NCBI RefSeq assembly: GCF_000224085.1
Contig: NC_015945.1
Location: 372,001-436,000, forward strand
Direction: 5' to 3'
DNA: 64,000 bases
DNA from: Allomuricauda ruestringensis DSM 13258
GTDB lineage: Bacteria > Bacteroidota > Bacteroidia > Flavobacteriales > Flavobacteriaceae
Below the pieces are notes generated by a model. That model was not told where the DNA came from. It did not search any database and saw nothing but the letters and a program-made list of their open reading frames with translations. The position numbers were made by a program, and so were the translations under genes. Below, piece by piece: positions 17,433-25,766 of the stretch; positions within the stretch are counted from its first letter, which is position 1; each line of letters begins with the position of its first letter.

Positions 17433-18503
17433 ATGGAAACAATGGCTAACAAAATTGCTATAGAGAAAGCTAAATCCTCTAAAATCCATGATGTGGATTT
17501 TGATAACCTTTCCTTTGGAAGTGTTTATTCTGACCACATGTTGGTCTGTGATTATAAAAACGGAAAATGGAATACACCAAAAGTGGTTCCTTACCAGCCC
17601 ATTACGCTGGATCCTTCAGCAAAGATTTTCCATTATGGACAGTCTATTTTTGAAGGAATGAAAGCCTACAAGGACGAGAACGGCAAGGTATGGCTTTTTA
17701 GACCCGAAGAAAACTGTAAACGTTTGAACAAGTCGGCCCAACGTTTGGCGATTCCTGAAATACCCGAAGCTTATTTTATGGAAGGCCTCAATACTCTTAT
17801 TGATTTGGAAAGCGAATGGATTCCACAAAGTCCAGGGAGTTCCTTATATATTAGACCTTTTGTTTTTGCCTCTGGAAATGGATTTCACGCTTCACCGGCC
17901 GATGAATACAAATTTATTATTGCCTGTGCACCTTCAGGATCTTATTTTTCTGGAAAAGTGAAAGTTTTGATAGAAGAAACCTATTCCCGAGCAGCAAACG
18001 GCGGGGTTGGTTATGCCAAAGCTGGTGGTAACTACGCGGGTCAGTTCTACCCAACAAAATTGGCTGCGGACAAAGGGTATCAACAAGTAATTTGGACGGA
18101 TGACAACACCCATGAGTTTATTGAGGAAGCTGGTGCCATGAACGTTTTTGTTCGTATCAACGACACTTTGATGACCGCACCAACAAGCGACCGTATATTG
18201 GATGGGATAACCAGAAAAAGTATTTTGGACATCGCCAAAGACGAAGGCATTAAAACTGAGGTTCGTAAAATATCCGTTCACGAATTGGTTGAAGCGGCAG
18301 AAAATGGCTCGTTAAAAGAAATGTTCGGGGCAGGTACGGCTGCGGTAGTTTCTCCGATTTCAGGCTTTGGCTACCACGGCAAGGATTACGATCTTCCGGA
18401 TTTGGAGGAAAGCTATGCTTCTTTGCTCAAGAAAAGAATCACGGACATTCAATACAACCGGGCCGAAGATAAATTTGGATGGCGACACGAAGTCATCCAG
18501 TAA
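17433..18503 (+). CDS. ilvE: Branched-chain amino acid aminotransferase
   Basis: PLP-dependent class IV aminotransferase of 356 residues, cytoplasmic, moving amino groups between glutamate and Leu, Ile or Val. Landmarks: FHYGQSIFEGMKAY, FRPEENCKRLNKSA, YIRPFVFAS, GGNYAGQF near the PLP lysine in AKAGGNYAG, and EEAGAMNVFV followed by LDGITRKSILDIA. Length fits the long (eukaryote-like, type II) subgroup common in Bacteroidota. ATG at 17433 is used; an in-frame ATG twelve bases later (MANKIAIEKAK) is also possible. Monocistronic, between its own promoter and a strong terminator. Confidence 0.95.
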   Translation: METMANKIAIEKAKSSKIHDVDFDNLSFGSVYSDHMLVCDYKNGKWNTPKVVPYQPITLDPSAKIFHYGQSIFEGMKAYKDENGKVWLFRPEENCKRLNKSAQRLAIPEIPEAYFMEGLNTLIDLESEWIPQSPGSSLYIRPFVFASGNGFHASPADEYKFIIACAPSGSYFSGKVKVLIEETYSRAANGGVGYAKAGGNYAGQFYPTKLAADKGYQQVIWTDDNTHEFIEEAGAMNVFVRINDTLMTAPTSDRILDGITRKSILDIAKDEGIKTEVRKISVHELVEAAENGSLKEMFGAGTAAVVSPISGFGYHGKDYDLPDLEESYASLLKKRITDIQYNRAEDKFGWRHEVIQ

Positions 18504-18504
18504 A

Positions 18505-18544
18505 ACAAATAACAAAGGCGCCGATGGGCGCCTTTGTTATTTGT
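18505..18544. terminator. Strong bidirectional terminator, ilvE / MazG-like gene
   Basis: A perfect 18-base-pair inverted repeat (ACAAATAACAAAGGCGCC, loop GATG, and its complement) begins one base past the ilvE stop codon. The stop codon of the convergent MazG-like gene (18537-18539) lies inside the right arm. G/C-rich base of the loop end with A/T-rich outer arms gives T runs on both strands, so it can stop both transcripts. Confidence 0.85.
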
Positions 18545-18923
18545 CGATTATGTTTTGTATGTCCGGCTTAAAATAATTTGGGCCTTTCAGTACTTTTCCA
18601 TCCTCACGGTAAATGGGCTTTCCATTCGCTCCAAGTTTACTCATATTACTGCGTTGTATCTCTTCAAAAACTTCTTCTATCTTGTATTGCATGCCATGCT
18701 CAAGTATGGTTCCGCATAAAATGTAGAGCATATCGCCCAATGCATCGGCAACCTCAACCAAATCGTTATTATTGGCGGCTTCCAAATACTCACGGTTCTC
18801 TTCATCCATCAAATTAAACCTTAGATTGTTTTTGTCCTTTCCCAAATCTGCCTTTGGCTCTTGGGAAACTCCGAGACCAAAAGAATTGTGGAAGAGCTCC
18901 ACGGCCTTAATTTTACTTTCCAT
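18537..18923 (-). CDS. MazG-like nucleotide pyrophosphohydrolase
   Basis: A 128-residue all-helical protein of the MazG/PRA-PH type that splits nucleoside triphosphates to the monophosphate and pyrophosphate. The metal-binding pattern is present as DEENREYLEAA and DLVEVADALGDMLYILCG (E-x-x-E then E-x-x-D repeated). The extra tail (EVFEEIQRSNMSKLGANGKPIYREDGKV, then GPNYFKPDI) matches the phage- and Bacteroidota-type single-domain family. Probable house-cleaning enzyme; the substrate is not known. Its last codons are part of the shared terminator. Confidence 0.88.
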   Translation of the reverse strand: MESKIKAVELFHNSFGLGVSQEPKADLGKDKNNLRFNLMDEENREYLEAANNNDLVEVADALGDMLYILCGTILEHGMQYKIEEVFEEIQRSNMSKLGANGKPIYREDGKVLKGPNYFKPDIQNIIDK

Positions 18924-18962
18924 TACACTTATTTGATTTAGCTTTGCATAAAAATATAAAAT

Positions 18963-19151
18963 ATGTTCAGTACGGGACAGCTAATTTTCGCAGCCTTATT
19001 TTTTATAGCCTTTGTGGCGATTATCGCCTTTTCCTATCGTAAGGATAAAAAACTGCATAAAAAAAATTATAAAGGTGTCATCTGGATTCTAGCTGCCTTC
19101 TTAACATTTATAATTATCCTGTTTTTGATTAAACACTTCCTCAAAAATTAA
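18963..19151 (+). CDS. Small two-helix membrane protein
   Basis: A 62-residue protein made of two membrane helices (about residues 5-24 and 40-58) joined by a very basic loop (YRKDKKLHKKNYKG), so the loop should face the cytoplasm. The C-terminus is basic as well. Similar short proteins are common in flavobacteria; no function is known. TAGCTTTG lies 20-odd bases before the ATG but lacks a matching -33 element. Confidence 0.7.
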   Translation: MFSTGQLIFAALFFIAFVAIIAFSYRKDKKLHKKNYKGVIWILAAFLTFIIILFLIKHFLKN

Positions 19152-19269
19152 CATTTAAATTGTCTTTACCACAAAAATCAATCGTTTAACAACAATAGTT
19201 CGCCCTGTATTTCGTTCTTATAGGAAAAAACGTACTTTTGTTTTAACAATACTTTAGCAACTAACCTAA

Positions 19270-19449
19270 ATGACTGTATTTTTTAGTATTCTTTTTGTTT
19301 TGCTTGTTATTAATGCCATTCTGTTGGTTTTTAGCGTCAATGGAGCTAAGGAAAGATTCATAAAACCGATTCAACGGATTTCCGAAACCTCGACCACCAA
19401 GCTTTTCCCCCGTGAGGCCGTAGAAACCGAGTACAAAGAAGCGGTTTAG
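19270..19449 (+). CDS. Small membrane protein, 59 residues
   Basis: ATG at 19270 opens a 59-codon frame: a membrane helix (TVFFSILFVLLVINAILLVFSV, residues 2-23), then NGAKERFIKP, and a hydrophilic tail ending VETEYKEAV. The tail pattern ISETSTTKLFP recurs in short flavobacterial proteins as far as I recall. TACTTTTG (19233-19240) upstream suggests a promoter, with a poor -33 element. It ends 16 bases before crcB, so the two are probably cotranscribed. Function unknown. Confidence 0.65.
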   Translation: MTVFFSILFVLLVINAILLVFSVNGAKERFIKPIQRISETSTTKLFPREAVETEYKEAV

Positions 19450-19465
19450 TTTGTACCTTTAAGGC

Positions 19466-19840
19466 ATGAAACAGGCCTTTCTTGTTTTTTTGGGTGGGGG
19501 AATTGGAAGCGTTTTACGCTTTTTGATTTCCAAACCTCTCAACCCCCTTTTCCATAATTTCTTTTTTGGGACCTTTTTGGTCAATATTATAGGTTGTCTT
19601 TTAATTGGACTTTTTTTAGGTCTCTCTGCCAAGGGCAATGTACTATCCCATAACAACACTCTTTTTCTAGCTACTGGATTTTGCGGTGGCTTCACTACTT
19701 TTTCTGCATTTGCTTTTGAAAAGCATACCTATTTAAAGAATGGCGAACTCCTCAATTTAGCCATTTACATGATTTCGAGTATTGGCATTGGTGTATTGGC
19801 CGTTATTTTGGGATTATGGATCGCCCGACACATCCATTAG
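19466..19840 (+). CDS. crcB: Fluoride channel/exporter CrcB (FluC)
   Basis: A 124-residue inner-membrane protein with four helices that works as a dual-topology dimer to expel fluoride. The first motif GGGIGSVLRFLIS, the central FGTFLVNIIGCLLIGLF with the conserved Asn, and the pore motif GFCGGFTTFSAFAFE (Phe box and Thr-Thr-Phe-Ser) are all intact. No fluoride riboswitch consensus (GGNGAUGG...) was noticed upstream; the leader is only sixteen bases from the small membrane protein gene. A single copy is enough for function in this family. Confidence 0.95.
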   Translation: MKQAFLVFLGGGIGSVLRFLISKPLNPLFHNFFFGTFLVNIIGCLLIGLFLGLSAKGNVLSHNNTLFLATGFCGGFTTFSAFAFEKHTYLKNGELLNLAIYMISSIGIGVLAVILGLWIARHIH

Positions 19841-19989
19841 TTATAAACTGTGTTTTTATCGTTAAAATTTGTTAAAAGCTAAACATTTTACATGTTTTAA
19901 GGTGCTGCTATTGAGAAAAATAAAGCAATAGACACATAATCTTAATATAAAATCAACAAATACATAACAAAAAATAATTTAAAATTGAA

Positions 19990-20011
19990 TACCCCTAAAA
20001 TTTAGGGGGTA
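19990..20011. promoter_or_regulatory. Inverted repeat before the P-II gene: terminator or N-control box
   Basis: TACCCCTAAA and TTTAGGGGGTA form a near-perfect palindrome (one extra G) 100 bases before the P-II start. A run of T follows on the plus strand, so it may be the terminator of crcB. The core CCCTA-n5-TAGGG also occurs as CCCTA-n7-TAGGGG before the glutamine synthetase genes, and a weaker CCTATTTTAGG lies at 20048-20058, so a regulatory role is possible. I cannot separate the two readings from sequence alone. Confidence 0.45.
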
Positions 20012-20109
20012 TTTTTCTTATACCCATAAAAATAATACAACCACCCTCCTATTTTAGGTAGTCTATATTGAATTCATATATATTTGAATAATCAATTAAC
20101 TACTTAATT

Positions 20110-20448
20110 ATGAAAAAAGTCGAGGCAATTATTAGAAAATCCAAATTTGATGAGGTGAAAAAAGCCCTACATCAAATTGAGGTCAACTTCTTTAGTTACT
20201 GGGATGTAACAGGGGTTGGAAATGAAAAACAAGGACATGTCTATCGTGGCATATCGTACAGTACAAGCGATATACAGCGAAGGTATTTGGTTATCGTGGT
20301 TAGCGATGACTTTCTGGAAAAAACCGTGAATGTTTTATTGGACACAGCAAGTACCGGTAACGTTGGTGATGGAAAAATTTTCGTCTCCGATGTTATCGAG
20401 GCTTACAGAATCAGAACCAAGGAAAACGGTAGCGCAGGAATCAACTAA
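20110..20448 (+). CDS. P-II family nitrogen regulatory protein
   Basis: Cytoplasmic trimeric signalling protein of 112 residues that binds ATP, ADP and 2-oxoglutarate and controls the ammonium channel. The C-terminal signature TGNVGDGKIFVSDV is exact. The T-loop region is divergent: GNEKQGHVYRGISY, so the YRG core with a tyrosine is kept (Tyr45) but the usual Y[KR]G[AS][AE]Y reads YRGISY and the loop is one residue shorter. It lies 32 bases before the ammonium transporter gene, the classical glnK-amtB order. TATATTTG at 20079-20086 may be the -7 element. Confidence 0.93.
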   Translation: MKKVEAIIRKSKFDEVKKALHQIEVNFFSYWDVTGVGNEKQGHVYRGISYSTSDIQRRYLVIVVSDDFLEKTVNVLLDTASTGNVGDGKIFVSDVIEAYRIRTKENGSAGIN

Positions 20449-20480
20449 CACTAATAGCCAAAAACTTAAAAACTTAGATT

Positions 20481-21761
20481 ATGATTGTACAAGAACAAGA
20501 AGCGATAGACAAAGCCGTTGAAGCCATTACTGGCGATATAGGCGCCTTGTGGATTACACTTGCCGCCGTTTTGGTATTTTTTATGCAAGCAGGTTTTACC
20601 CTTGTGGAAATAGGTTTTACCAGAAGTAAAAACAGCGGCAATATAATAATGAAAAACGTTATGGACCTTGCCGTAGGCTCAATAATGTTCTGGGCAGTAG
20701 GTTACGCCATTATGTATGGTAGCGATTTAGTGGGCGGAGGATTTTTTAGGTCCAGTCCTTCGGATCAGGGATATTTATTTTTTAGTGCCGATGATTGGCA
20801 CAATCTGTTTTTCCAAACTGTATTCTGTGCCACAGCTGCCACCATTGTGTCCGGAGCTATTGCAGGTAGAACCAAATTTTCCACTTATTTGATTTTCTCC
20901 GCAATCCTTACCACTTTAATTTACCCTATTTCAGGTAGCTGGTACTGGCCTTTTGATGACGATGCATGGTTGAACACAGCCGGATTCGTTGATTTTGCAG
21001 GTTCTTCCGTAGTGCACGCCGTTGGTGGTGCTGCTGCATTGGTGGCTGCCATTTTGGTTGGGCCGAGAATTGGTAAATATGTGGATGGAAAGGCCAAGGC
21101 GATTCCAGGTCACAATATGGCCTTTGGAGCATTGGGTGTGTTTATCCTTTGGTTGGGATGGTTTGGATTTAACGGTGGTTCTCAATTGGCTTGGGGCGGT
21201 GACGACACCATTGCAGCAACGAGCGTTATCATAAACACAAACCTTGCCGCTGCCATTGGTGCCATTGCAGCCCTGTTCTTTACCTGGGCCAGATATGGTA
21301 GAGCAGATATTTCCATGACATTGAACGGTGCTTTGGCCGGTTTGGTAGGTATTACCGCTGGATGTGGTTCCGTAAATGCTTGGGGAGCCCTTGCCATTGG
21401 TTTGATATGTGGTATTGTAGTAGTAGCGTCCATTGAATTTATTGATAAGAAACTTAAGATTGACGACCCAGTAGGTGCCATTTCCGTTCATGGAGTTTGT
21501 GGATTCCTAGGAACCGTTCTTATTGGTCTATTTGCACTGGATGGCGGATTACTTTACGGAGGTAGCGGAAAACTACTTTGGGTACAGACATACGGATCGT
21601 TGGCCTACATTGTTTGGGCAGCTGTTGCATCCTTTATAGTACTCTTTATATTGAAGAAAACCATTGGGCTTCGCGTATCGGAGCAAGAGGAAGTTGATGG
21701 TTTGGATTTGCACGAACATGGAGTGGAAGCTTATCCAGAACACATTTCCCAAGACAAATAG
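20481..21761 (+). CDS. amt: Ammonium transporter
   Basis: Inner-membrane ammonium channel of 426 residues with eleven helices. Recognisable marks are FMQAGFTLVEIGFTRSKN (TM1), FVDFAGSSVVHAVGGAAALV with the first pore His, WFGFNGGSQLAW, NGALAGLVGITAGC, and VHGVCGFLGTVLIGLF with the second pore His. The twin-His pore is intact, so transport should work. It forms an operon with the P-II gene, whose product should block it when nitrogen is ample. A hairpin follows the stop, then an outer-membrane barrel gene. Confidence 0.96.
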   Translation: MIVQEQEAIDKAVEAITGDIGALWITLAAVLVFFMQAGFTLVEIGFTRSKNSGNIIMKNVMDLAVGSIMFWAVGYAIMYGSDLVGGGFFRSSPSDQGYLFFSADDWHNLFFQTVFCATAATIVSGAIAGRTKFSTYLIFSAILTTLIYPISGSWYWPFDDDAWLNTAGFVDFAGSSVVHAVGGAAALVAAILVGPRIGKYVDGKAKAIPGHNMAFGALGVFILWLGWFGFNGGSQLAWGGDDTIAATSVIINTNLAAAIGAIAALFFTWARYGRADISMTLNGALAGLVGITAGCGSVNAWGALAIGLICGIVVVASIEFIDKKLKIDDPVGAISVHGVCGFLGTVLIGLFALDGGLLYGGSGKLLWVQTYGSLAYIVWAAVASFIVLFILKKTIGLRVSEQEEVDGLDLHEHGVEAYPEHISQDK

Positions 21762-21793
21762 TTTCAAACAAACTCACAGATTGGACAAAAGGA

Positions 21794-21821
21794 AACGGAG
21801 CGTTCTGCCAAACGCTCCGTT
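21794..21821 (+). terminator. Hairpin after the ammonium transporter gene
   Basis: AACGGAGCGTT, loop CTGCCA and its exact complement make an eleven-base-pair stem 32 bases past the amt stop. There is no good T run (GAATAACCTTTTC follows), so it may be a weak terminator or a stabilising 3' end that lets some transcription reach the barrel gene. Confidence 0.5.
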
Positions 21822-21895
21822 GAATAACCTTTTCAATCAAACTCACAATTAAACAACCGTCCTTAAATAAAAGGACAACTTAAAACGATTATGAT

Positions 21896-22951
21896 ATGAA
21901 AACGATTATAAATACAAACTTCGGAAAAATTTTGGCTATCGCCATCTTTTCAATGGTAACATTTTCTGCTTCTGCACAGGAGGAAGAAACTACTCCAAAG
22001 TTTAGCTTTAGCGGTACTGTTGATGCTTATTACAGAGCAAATATTACTGCTCCAAATGACGAAGAAGCCATAGCTCCAGGATCCTCTTTTGCGCAACTCC
22101 CTGGATTCTCTTTGGGTATGGCAAACCTTATTGCCGCTTACGAGGGTGAAAAAGTAGGTTTTGTTGCCGATTTGGTATTTGGCCCACGTGGTACGGATGC
22201 TATTTTTGAATCACCAATGTACTCAGCAACTGGAGACATCATCAACCAATTGTACGTATATTGGAATGTAAGTGATGCCGTCACCCTTACCTTTGGTAAC
22301 TTCAACACCTTTTTGGGATACGAAGTAATCTCTCCGGCCGCTAACTTTAATTATAGTACTTCCTACTTATTCTCTTACGGCCCTTTTAGCCACACAGGCC
22401 TTAAGGCTGATTTTGATTTGGGCAACGAATGGTCCGCCATGGTTGCTGTGATGAATCCAACAGATCTGACCGAGTTCAACCCGACAGGTGATTACGCTGT
22501 GGGCGCACAATTAGGATACTCAGGTCAGTTTTTGAACTTCTTGTACAGCCAGGGAGGCTTTGAGATTGACTACACTGGTGGTTTTGACCTTTCAGATGAG
22601 TTCTTCTTAGGTATCAACGCTGCTCACTTTAGCATGGAAGATGACGGAGGATCTTTTACAGGTGCTGCGCTTTATCCACAGTACGCAATTTCTGATACTT
22701 TCAGCCTAGGGCTTAGGGGTGAATACTTTATGGAAACGGATGAATTTGGTGCCATTGGAGAAGTGTTTGATGCTGATGGAGATGCAAGTGTATTGGCATT
22801 AACTTTAACAGGTAGCGCTACTATAGGCAACTTGATTCTTAAGCCAGAAGTTAGATTGGATAGTGCTTCTGAAGATACTTTCATCGACCACGATCTTGCT
22901 CCAACCTCGAGTTTGGCCTCTGTATTGTTCGCCGCAATATACTCCTTCTAA
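21896..22951 (+). CDS. Outer-membrane beta-barrel porin-like protein
   Basis: A 351-residue exported protein. Signal peptide ends at FSASAQ (about residue 27), followed by EEETTPKFSFSGTVDAYYR, the first strand of a porin-like barrel. The body alternates glycine/aromatic strands (GFSLGMANLIAAYEGEKVGFVADLVFG, DAVTLTFGNFNTFLGYEV) and ends with the aromatic strand ASVLFAAIYSF. The family (outer-membrane barrel, DUF1597-like) is commonly found behind amt in Bacteroidota, so it may let ammonium or small solutes in through the outer membrane; that is inferred from position. Unusually acidic composition. Confidence 0.75.
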   Translation: MKTIINTNFGKILAIAIFSMVTFSASAQEEETTPKFSFSGTVDAYYRANITAPNDEEAIAPGSSFAQLPGFSLGMANLIAAYEGEKVGFVADLVFGPRGTDAIFESPMYSATGDIINQLYVYWNVSDAVTLTFGNFNTFLGYEVISPAANFNYSTSYLFSYGPFSHTGLKADFDLGNEWSAMVAVMNPTDLTEFNPTGDYAVGAQLGYSGQFLNFLYSQGGFEIDYTGGFDLSDEFFLGINAAHFSMEDDGGSFTGAALYPQYAISDTFSLGLRGEYFMETDEFGAIGEVFDADGDASVLALTLTGSATIGNLILKPEVRLDSASEDTFIDHDLAPTSSLASVLFAAIYSF

Positions 22952-22970
22952 GCAATATAGATATGACACG

Positions 22971-23007
22971 AAAAAAAGCCTTATTCCAATAGGATTAAGG
23001 CTTTTTT
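22971..23007. terminator. Bidirectional terminator, porin-like gene / DUF1684 gene
   Basis: AAAAAAGCCTTATTCC, loop AATA, GGATTAAGGCTTTTTT: sixteen pairs with one mismatch and T runs on both strands. It separates convergent genes, and the minus-strand stop codon (23006-23008) sits at its edge. Confidence 0.85.
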
Positions 23008-23644
23008 AGTCCTTGTTAAAATTTTTCACTCCTGCTCTCACTTTAGTTCTCAAATAATTTTGCCTTGGCACTAGAGGGCAGGAGTACTTTTTGTTGTAAA
23101 CGCAGTACGGATTGTAAGCTTTGTTAAAGTCAATCACCAAAGTATCCCCTTCCGGAATGGACAAATCGATATACCTGCCACCACCATACGTTTCTTCCCC
23201 ATTGGTATTATCCAAAAAAGGCAAAAACAGATAATCTTCGTATGCTTCGTCATCCATCAAATCCAAACTTTGGTATACTTCCAGTTGATGCACTGCACCG
23301 TTTAAGGTAAAATGGGCAATTCCATAAACCACTTCTTGGGTCCGCCTATCCGTAGTAGTGGGCATAAAAAAAGGTTCTGCATTGGGAGTACGCTCAAACC
23401 GTGCTTTTACAATATATGATGTATCCGGCTCAAAAAAATCGAGCCCTTCAAAATCTTTACGGTATTTATCGGGCAAAGGAGAGGAATCCGGGTCTTTAAA
23501 GCTTTCATTCTGTTCTTCTTGGTATTCCAAAATATCAGCTATCAAGTCAGATTCAACTGCTACCTCCTTTTCTTTATCGTGATATTTTTTACCTTGTCCA
23601 CAGGCTGTTAGGAATATAACTGAAAGTAAGATTGCGTATTTCAT
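23006..23644 (-). CDS. DUF1684 lipoprotein
   Basis: A 212-residue lipoprotein (ILLSVIFLTAC, lipidated Cys15). After a charged linker comes the DUF1684 domain: LDFFEPDTSYIVKARFER, REVVYG-like QEVVYGIAHFTLNGAVHQLEVYQS, then GGGRYIDLSIPEGDTLVIDFNKAYNPYCVYNKKYSCPLVPRQN, the hallmark with paired cysteines (YCVYNKKYSCP). The family has no established activity; the conserved cluster around the NPYC..CP segment suggests a binding site. It stands alone on its strand. Confidence 0.9.
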   Translation of the reverse strand: MKYAILLSVIFLTACGQGKKYHDKEKEVAVESDLIADILEYQEEQNESFKDPDSSPLPDKYRKDFEGLDFFEPDTSYIVKARFERTPNAEPFFMPTTTDRRTQEVVYGIAHFTLNGAVHQLEVYQSLDLMDDEAYEDYLFLPFLDNTNGEETYGGGRYIDLSIPEGDTLVIDFNKAYNPYCVYNKKYSCPLVPRQNYLRTKVRAGVKNFNKD

Positions 23645-23708
23645 CCAGAAAGTATTTATACAAAAATACAGCTCTAAACTAAATCAATGTTTAGGCCTGC
23701 GTGGCAGA

Positions 23709-25130
23709 TTAATTTTCATCGACCTTAATGTCGTATCGCGCGTCTTTCAAATATTTTGAGACAAGCTCGTTAAACTCCGGTGTAATTCTAAATAAGGCCG
23801 TATTTTCCAGATCATAGAGCTTTTCCTTGTCCTTGAAACCCTTTTTCAATAACTCCTCCAAATAGAACAACGAAGTACCAAAATCATCATTTTTAGCACT
23901 AAGTGAAATGGTTTTTAGATAATACTCGTAGTTGTCGGGCTCCAAAATTGTTTTTAGCATGTACAAAAATGCCAGAGCATCCTCATCAACCACCTTTTCC
24001 GATGCTATAATACTAATGTTATCCTCTGCCAATGCATTGACAAACCCCTTTAACCGATGTCCCATTTGTCTTTCATACGGTTTTGAGCCCGAAATGAACT
24101 TCTCTATCTCCCCCATTTGGTGGTTCCACCAGCCCAAATTGTTGAAATTATGGGTATATACATCTTCCTCCATATAAAATTGATAATCTTCCTTGAGCAT
24201 GGATTCCTTTAAAAAAGCAGCATTTTCTGCCCTCTTCATTGTCTTGAAACTCCTATCTCTACGAAGGTCCTTTTGTACCGATCTTAGAGAATCCGTATTT
24301 TTCAATGCTCCGTACATGGACATCATTTCGGTCATATATTGCTCCGCCCACAACAAGTCTCCAATATTTTTTAACTGATTCACCTTTTCCAAATCATCTT
24401 GGTAGGCTTTTTCAACGTAGGTCGAATCCATAGGAATCCATTTTCGCCCCATGGCATCGAGGGTGAAGAGCTGCATCCCTTTTTGTAAATAAGTTACCCC
24501 TGGCCAGTTACCATTTCCATCGAATAGCAAAACCTGATTTGGAAACTTATAGCGGTCCAAAAGTTTGGTATCCGTAAGCATAAAAGGATAATTGAAGTTT
24601 TCTTTGCTAACCATACCTATAAAATGAAAAGGTTTCTTAACATTAATGAGTTCGCTATTGGATAAAGAAGCGCCAATGGACATGGCCCCGTTGACCCCAT
24701 TGATCAGAATGGGCACCAAACTGGCAAATTGCCCTCCGGAATCCTCGCCTGCAGCATAAATCCGATCATTATGTATTGGTAATAGACTTGCAACTTTCTG
24801 AATTGCCTGGCCAGCTACTACCATGTTCTTGGTCAAAGAAATACTGTCCATTAATTTTGGGGCCGCCAAAACATAACCTTCTTTTTCCGCAGCAAGTACA
24901 AACATGGACAGTGCTTTTTTCTCATTTCCCTCCGCATCAAAAACCATGAGCAACGGCCACTTTTCATCCATGGAAAACGTTTTGGGAATATAAAGGGAGT
25001 AGGTATTTTTGGTTGAATCATTGACCGAGAGATTATCAATAATCTCCCCCTTTTTCAAAACCATTTGTTGCGAAAAGACAGAAAATGTGCAAAAAATAGT
25101 CAAAAGCGGTAACAAATATGTTTTTCTCAT
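23709..25130 (-). CDS. Secreted alpha/beta-hydrolase-fold protein with altered nucleophile motif
   Basis: A 473-residue exported protein (signal TYLLPLLTIFCTFSVFSQQ). Residues about 30-250 look like an esterase/LpqC-type alpha/beta hydrolase: TYSLYIPKTFSMDEKWPLLMVFDAEG, then DRIYAAGEDSGGQFASLVP, where active relatives read GFSGG. Here the elbow is GEDSGG, so the position of the nucleophile is Asp, with Ser one place later and no GxSxG. The remaining half is helical (WWNHQMGEIEKFI, FLYMLKTILEPDN, LEELLKKGFKDKEKL) and may be a repeat-like scaffold. Probably non-catalytic or changed in chemistry. Unassigned function. Confidence 0.6.
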   Translation of the reverse strand: MRKTYLLPLLTIFCTFSVFSQQMVLKKGEIIDNLSVNDSTKNTYSLYIPKTFSMDEKWPLLMVFDAEGNEKKALSMFVLAAEKEGYVLAAPKLMDSISLTKNMVVAGQAIQKVASLLPIHNDRIYAAGEDSGGQFASLVPILINGVNGAMSIGASLSNSELINVKKPFHFIGMVSKENFNYPFMLTDTKLLDRYKFPNQVLLFDGNGNWPGVTYLQKGMQLFTLDAMGRKWIPMDSTYVEKAYQDDLEKVNQLKNIGDLLWAEQYMTEMMSMYGALKNTDSLRSVQKDLRRDRSFKTMKRAENAAFLKESMLKEDYQFYMEEDVYTHNFNNLGWWNHQMGEIEKFISGSKPYERQMGHRLKGFVNALAEDNISIIASEKVVDEDALAFLYMLKTILEPDNYEYYLKTISLSAKNDDFGTSLFYLEELLKKGFKDKEKLYDLENTALFRITPEFNELVSKYLKDARYDIKVDEN

Positions 25131-25192
25131 AACCCTATTTTAACAAAAATCTAGCCAAAGTTTGTTTTGAAAACGTCAAATTTATCAGCCAA

Positions 25193-25645
25193 CTACTTAC
25201 CCGTCTTATTTTTTTTGATCGGCGAGTTAGCCACAACGTTGGACAATACAATATGTGTCCTACATTCACCATACACGATCAGTTCATCAATAAATTCTTC
25301 TAAATGCGACTGATCACGAAGCACTACCTCCATTATTATATTCTCATTGCCCGTAATTCGATAGCAATTTACCACTTCCTGAAAAGTTTTGACCTTATCC
25401 AAAAACGGTTTGAGCTTTCCCATAAAAGCACGCAACATAATAATGGCCTTTAGCTGATACCCGGCCTCCACATAAGAAATTTCAGTACCGTAACGCTCAA
25501 TAATTCCGAGGTCTTCCATCTTTTTTACACGCTCCGCCACAGCGGGTGGTGTCAACCCGATTTTCCTTCCAATATTGGCAAAAGATTCCCTCGCATTTTG
25601 CTGCAAATGATTCAGAATTTGCCAATTCAAGTCATCTATCTTCAT
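25193..25645 (-). CDS. Lrp/AsnC family transcriptional regulator
   Basis: A 150-residue DNA-binding protein. N-terminal winged helix-turn-helix (LNWQILNHLQQNARESFANIGRKIGLTPPAVAERVKKMEDLGII) and C-terminal ligand-binding RAM domain (AIIMLRAFMGKLKPFLDKVKTFQEVVNCYRITGNENIIMEVVL, with the GNEN/GD-like turn). It would sense an amino acid and regulate its own or neighbouring genes. A palindrome with TTTTACT arms lies 25 bases upstream. Divergent from the small gene at 25767, so that gene is a candidate target. Confidence 0.93.
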   Translation of the reverse strand: MKIDDLNWQILNHLQQNARESFANIGRKIGLTPPAVAERVKKMEDLGIIERYGTEISYVEAGYQLKAIIMLRAFMGKLKPFLDKVKTFQEVVNCYRITGNENIIMEVVLRDQSHLEEFIDELIVYGECRTHIVLSNVVANSPIKKNKTGK

Positions 25646-25669
25646 ATCTAAAGAAATTTACCACTATTT

Positions 25670-25689
25670 TTTTACTATCGAAAGTAAAA
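25670..25689. promoter_or_regulatory. Inverted repeat, possible Lrp operator
   Basis: TTTTACT-ATCGAA-AGTAAAA is a perfect inverted repeat with a six-base centre, 25 bases before the regulator's start codon in the gap shared with a divergent gene. Lrp-type regulators usually bind such A/T-rich palindromes at their own promoter. Confidence 0.45.
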
Positions 25690-25766
25690 TCGAATAATTG
25701 CTTTATTAACAAAAGTAAAAAAATTTTAATCGTGCTTAATTTTATAGTACAAAATTGCTGTTGAAA

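Noticed and set aside
19840..20040. Fluoride riboswitch near crcB
   Set aside because: The region lies downstream of crcB, and no riboswitch-like fold or consensus was found in front of the gene.
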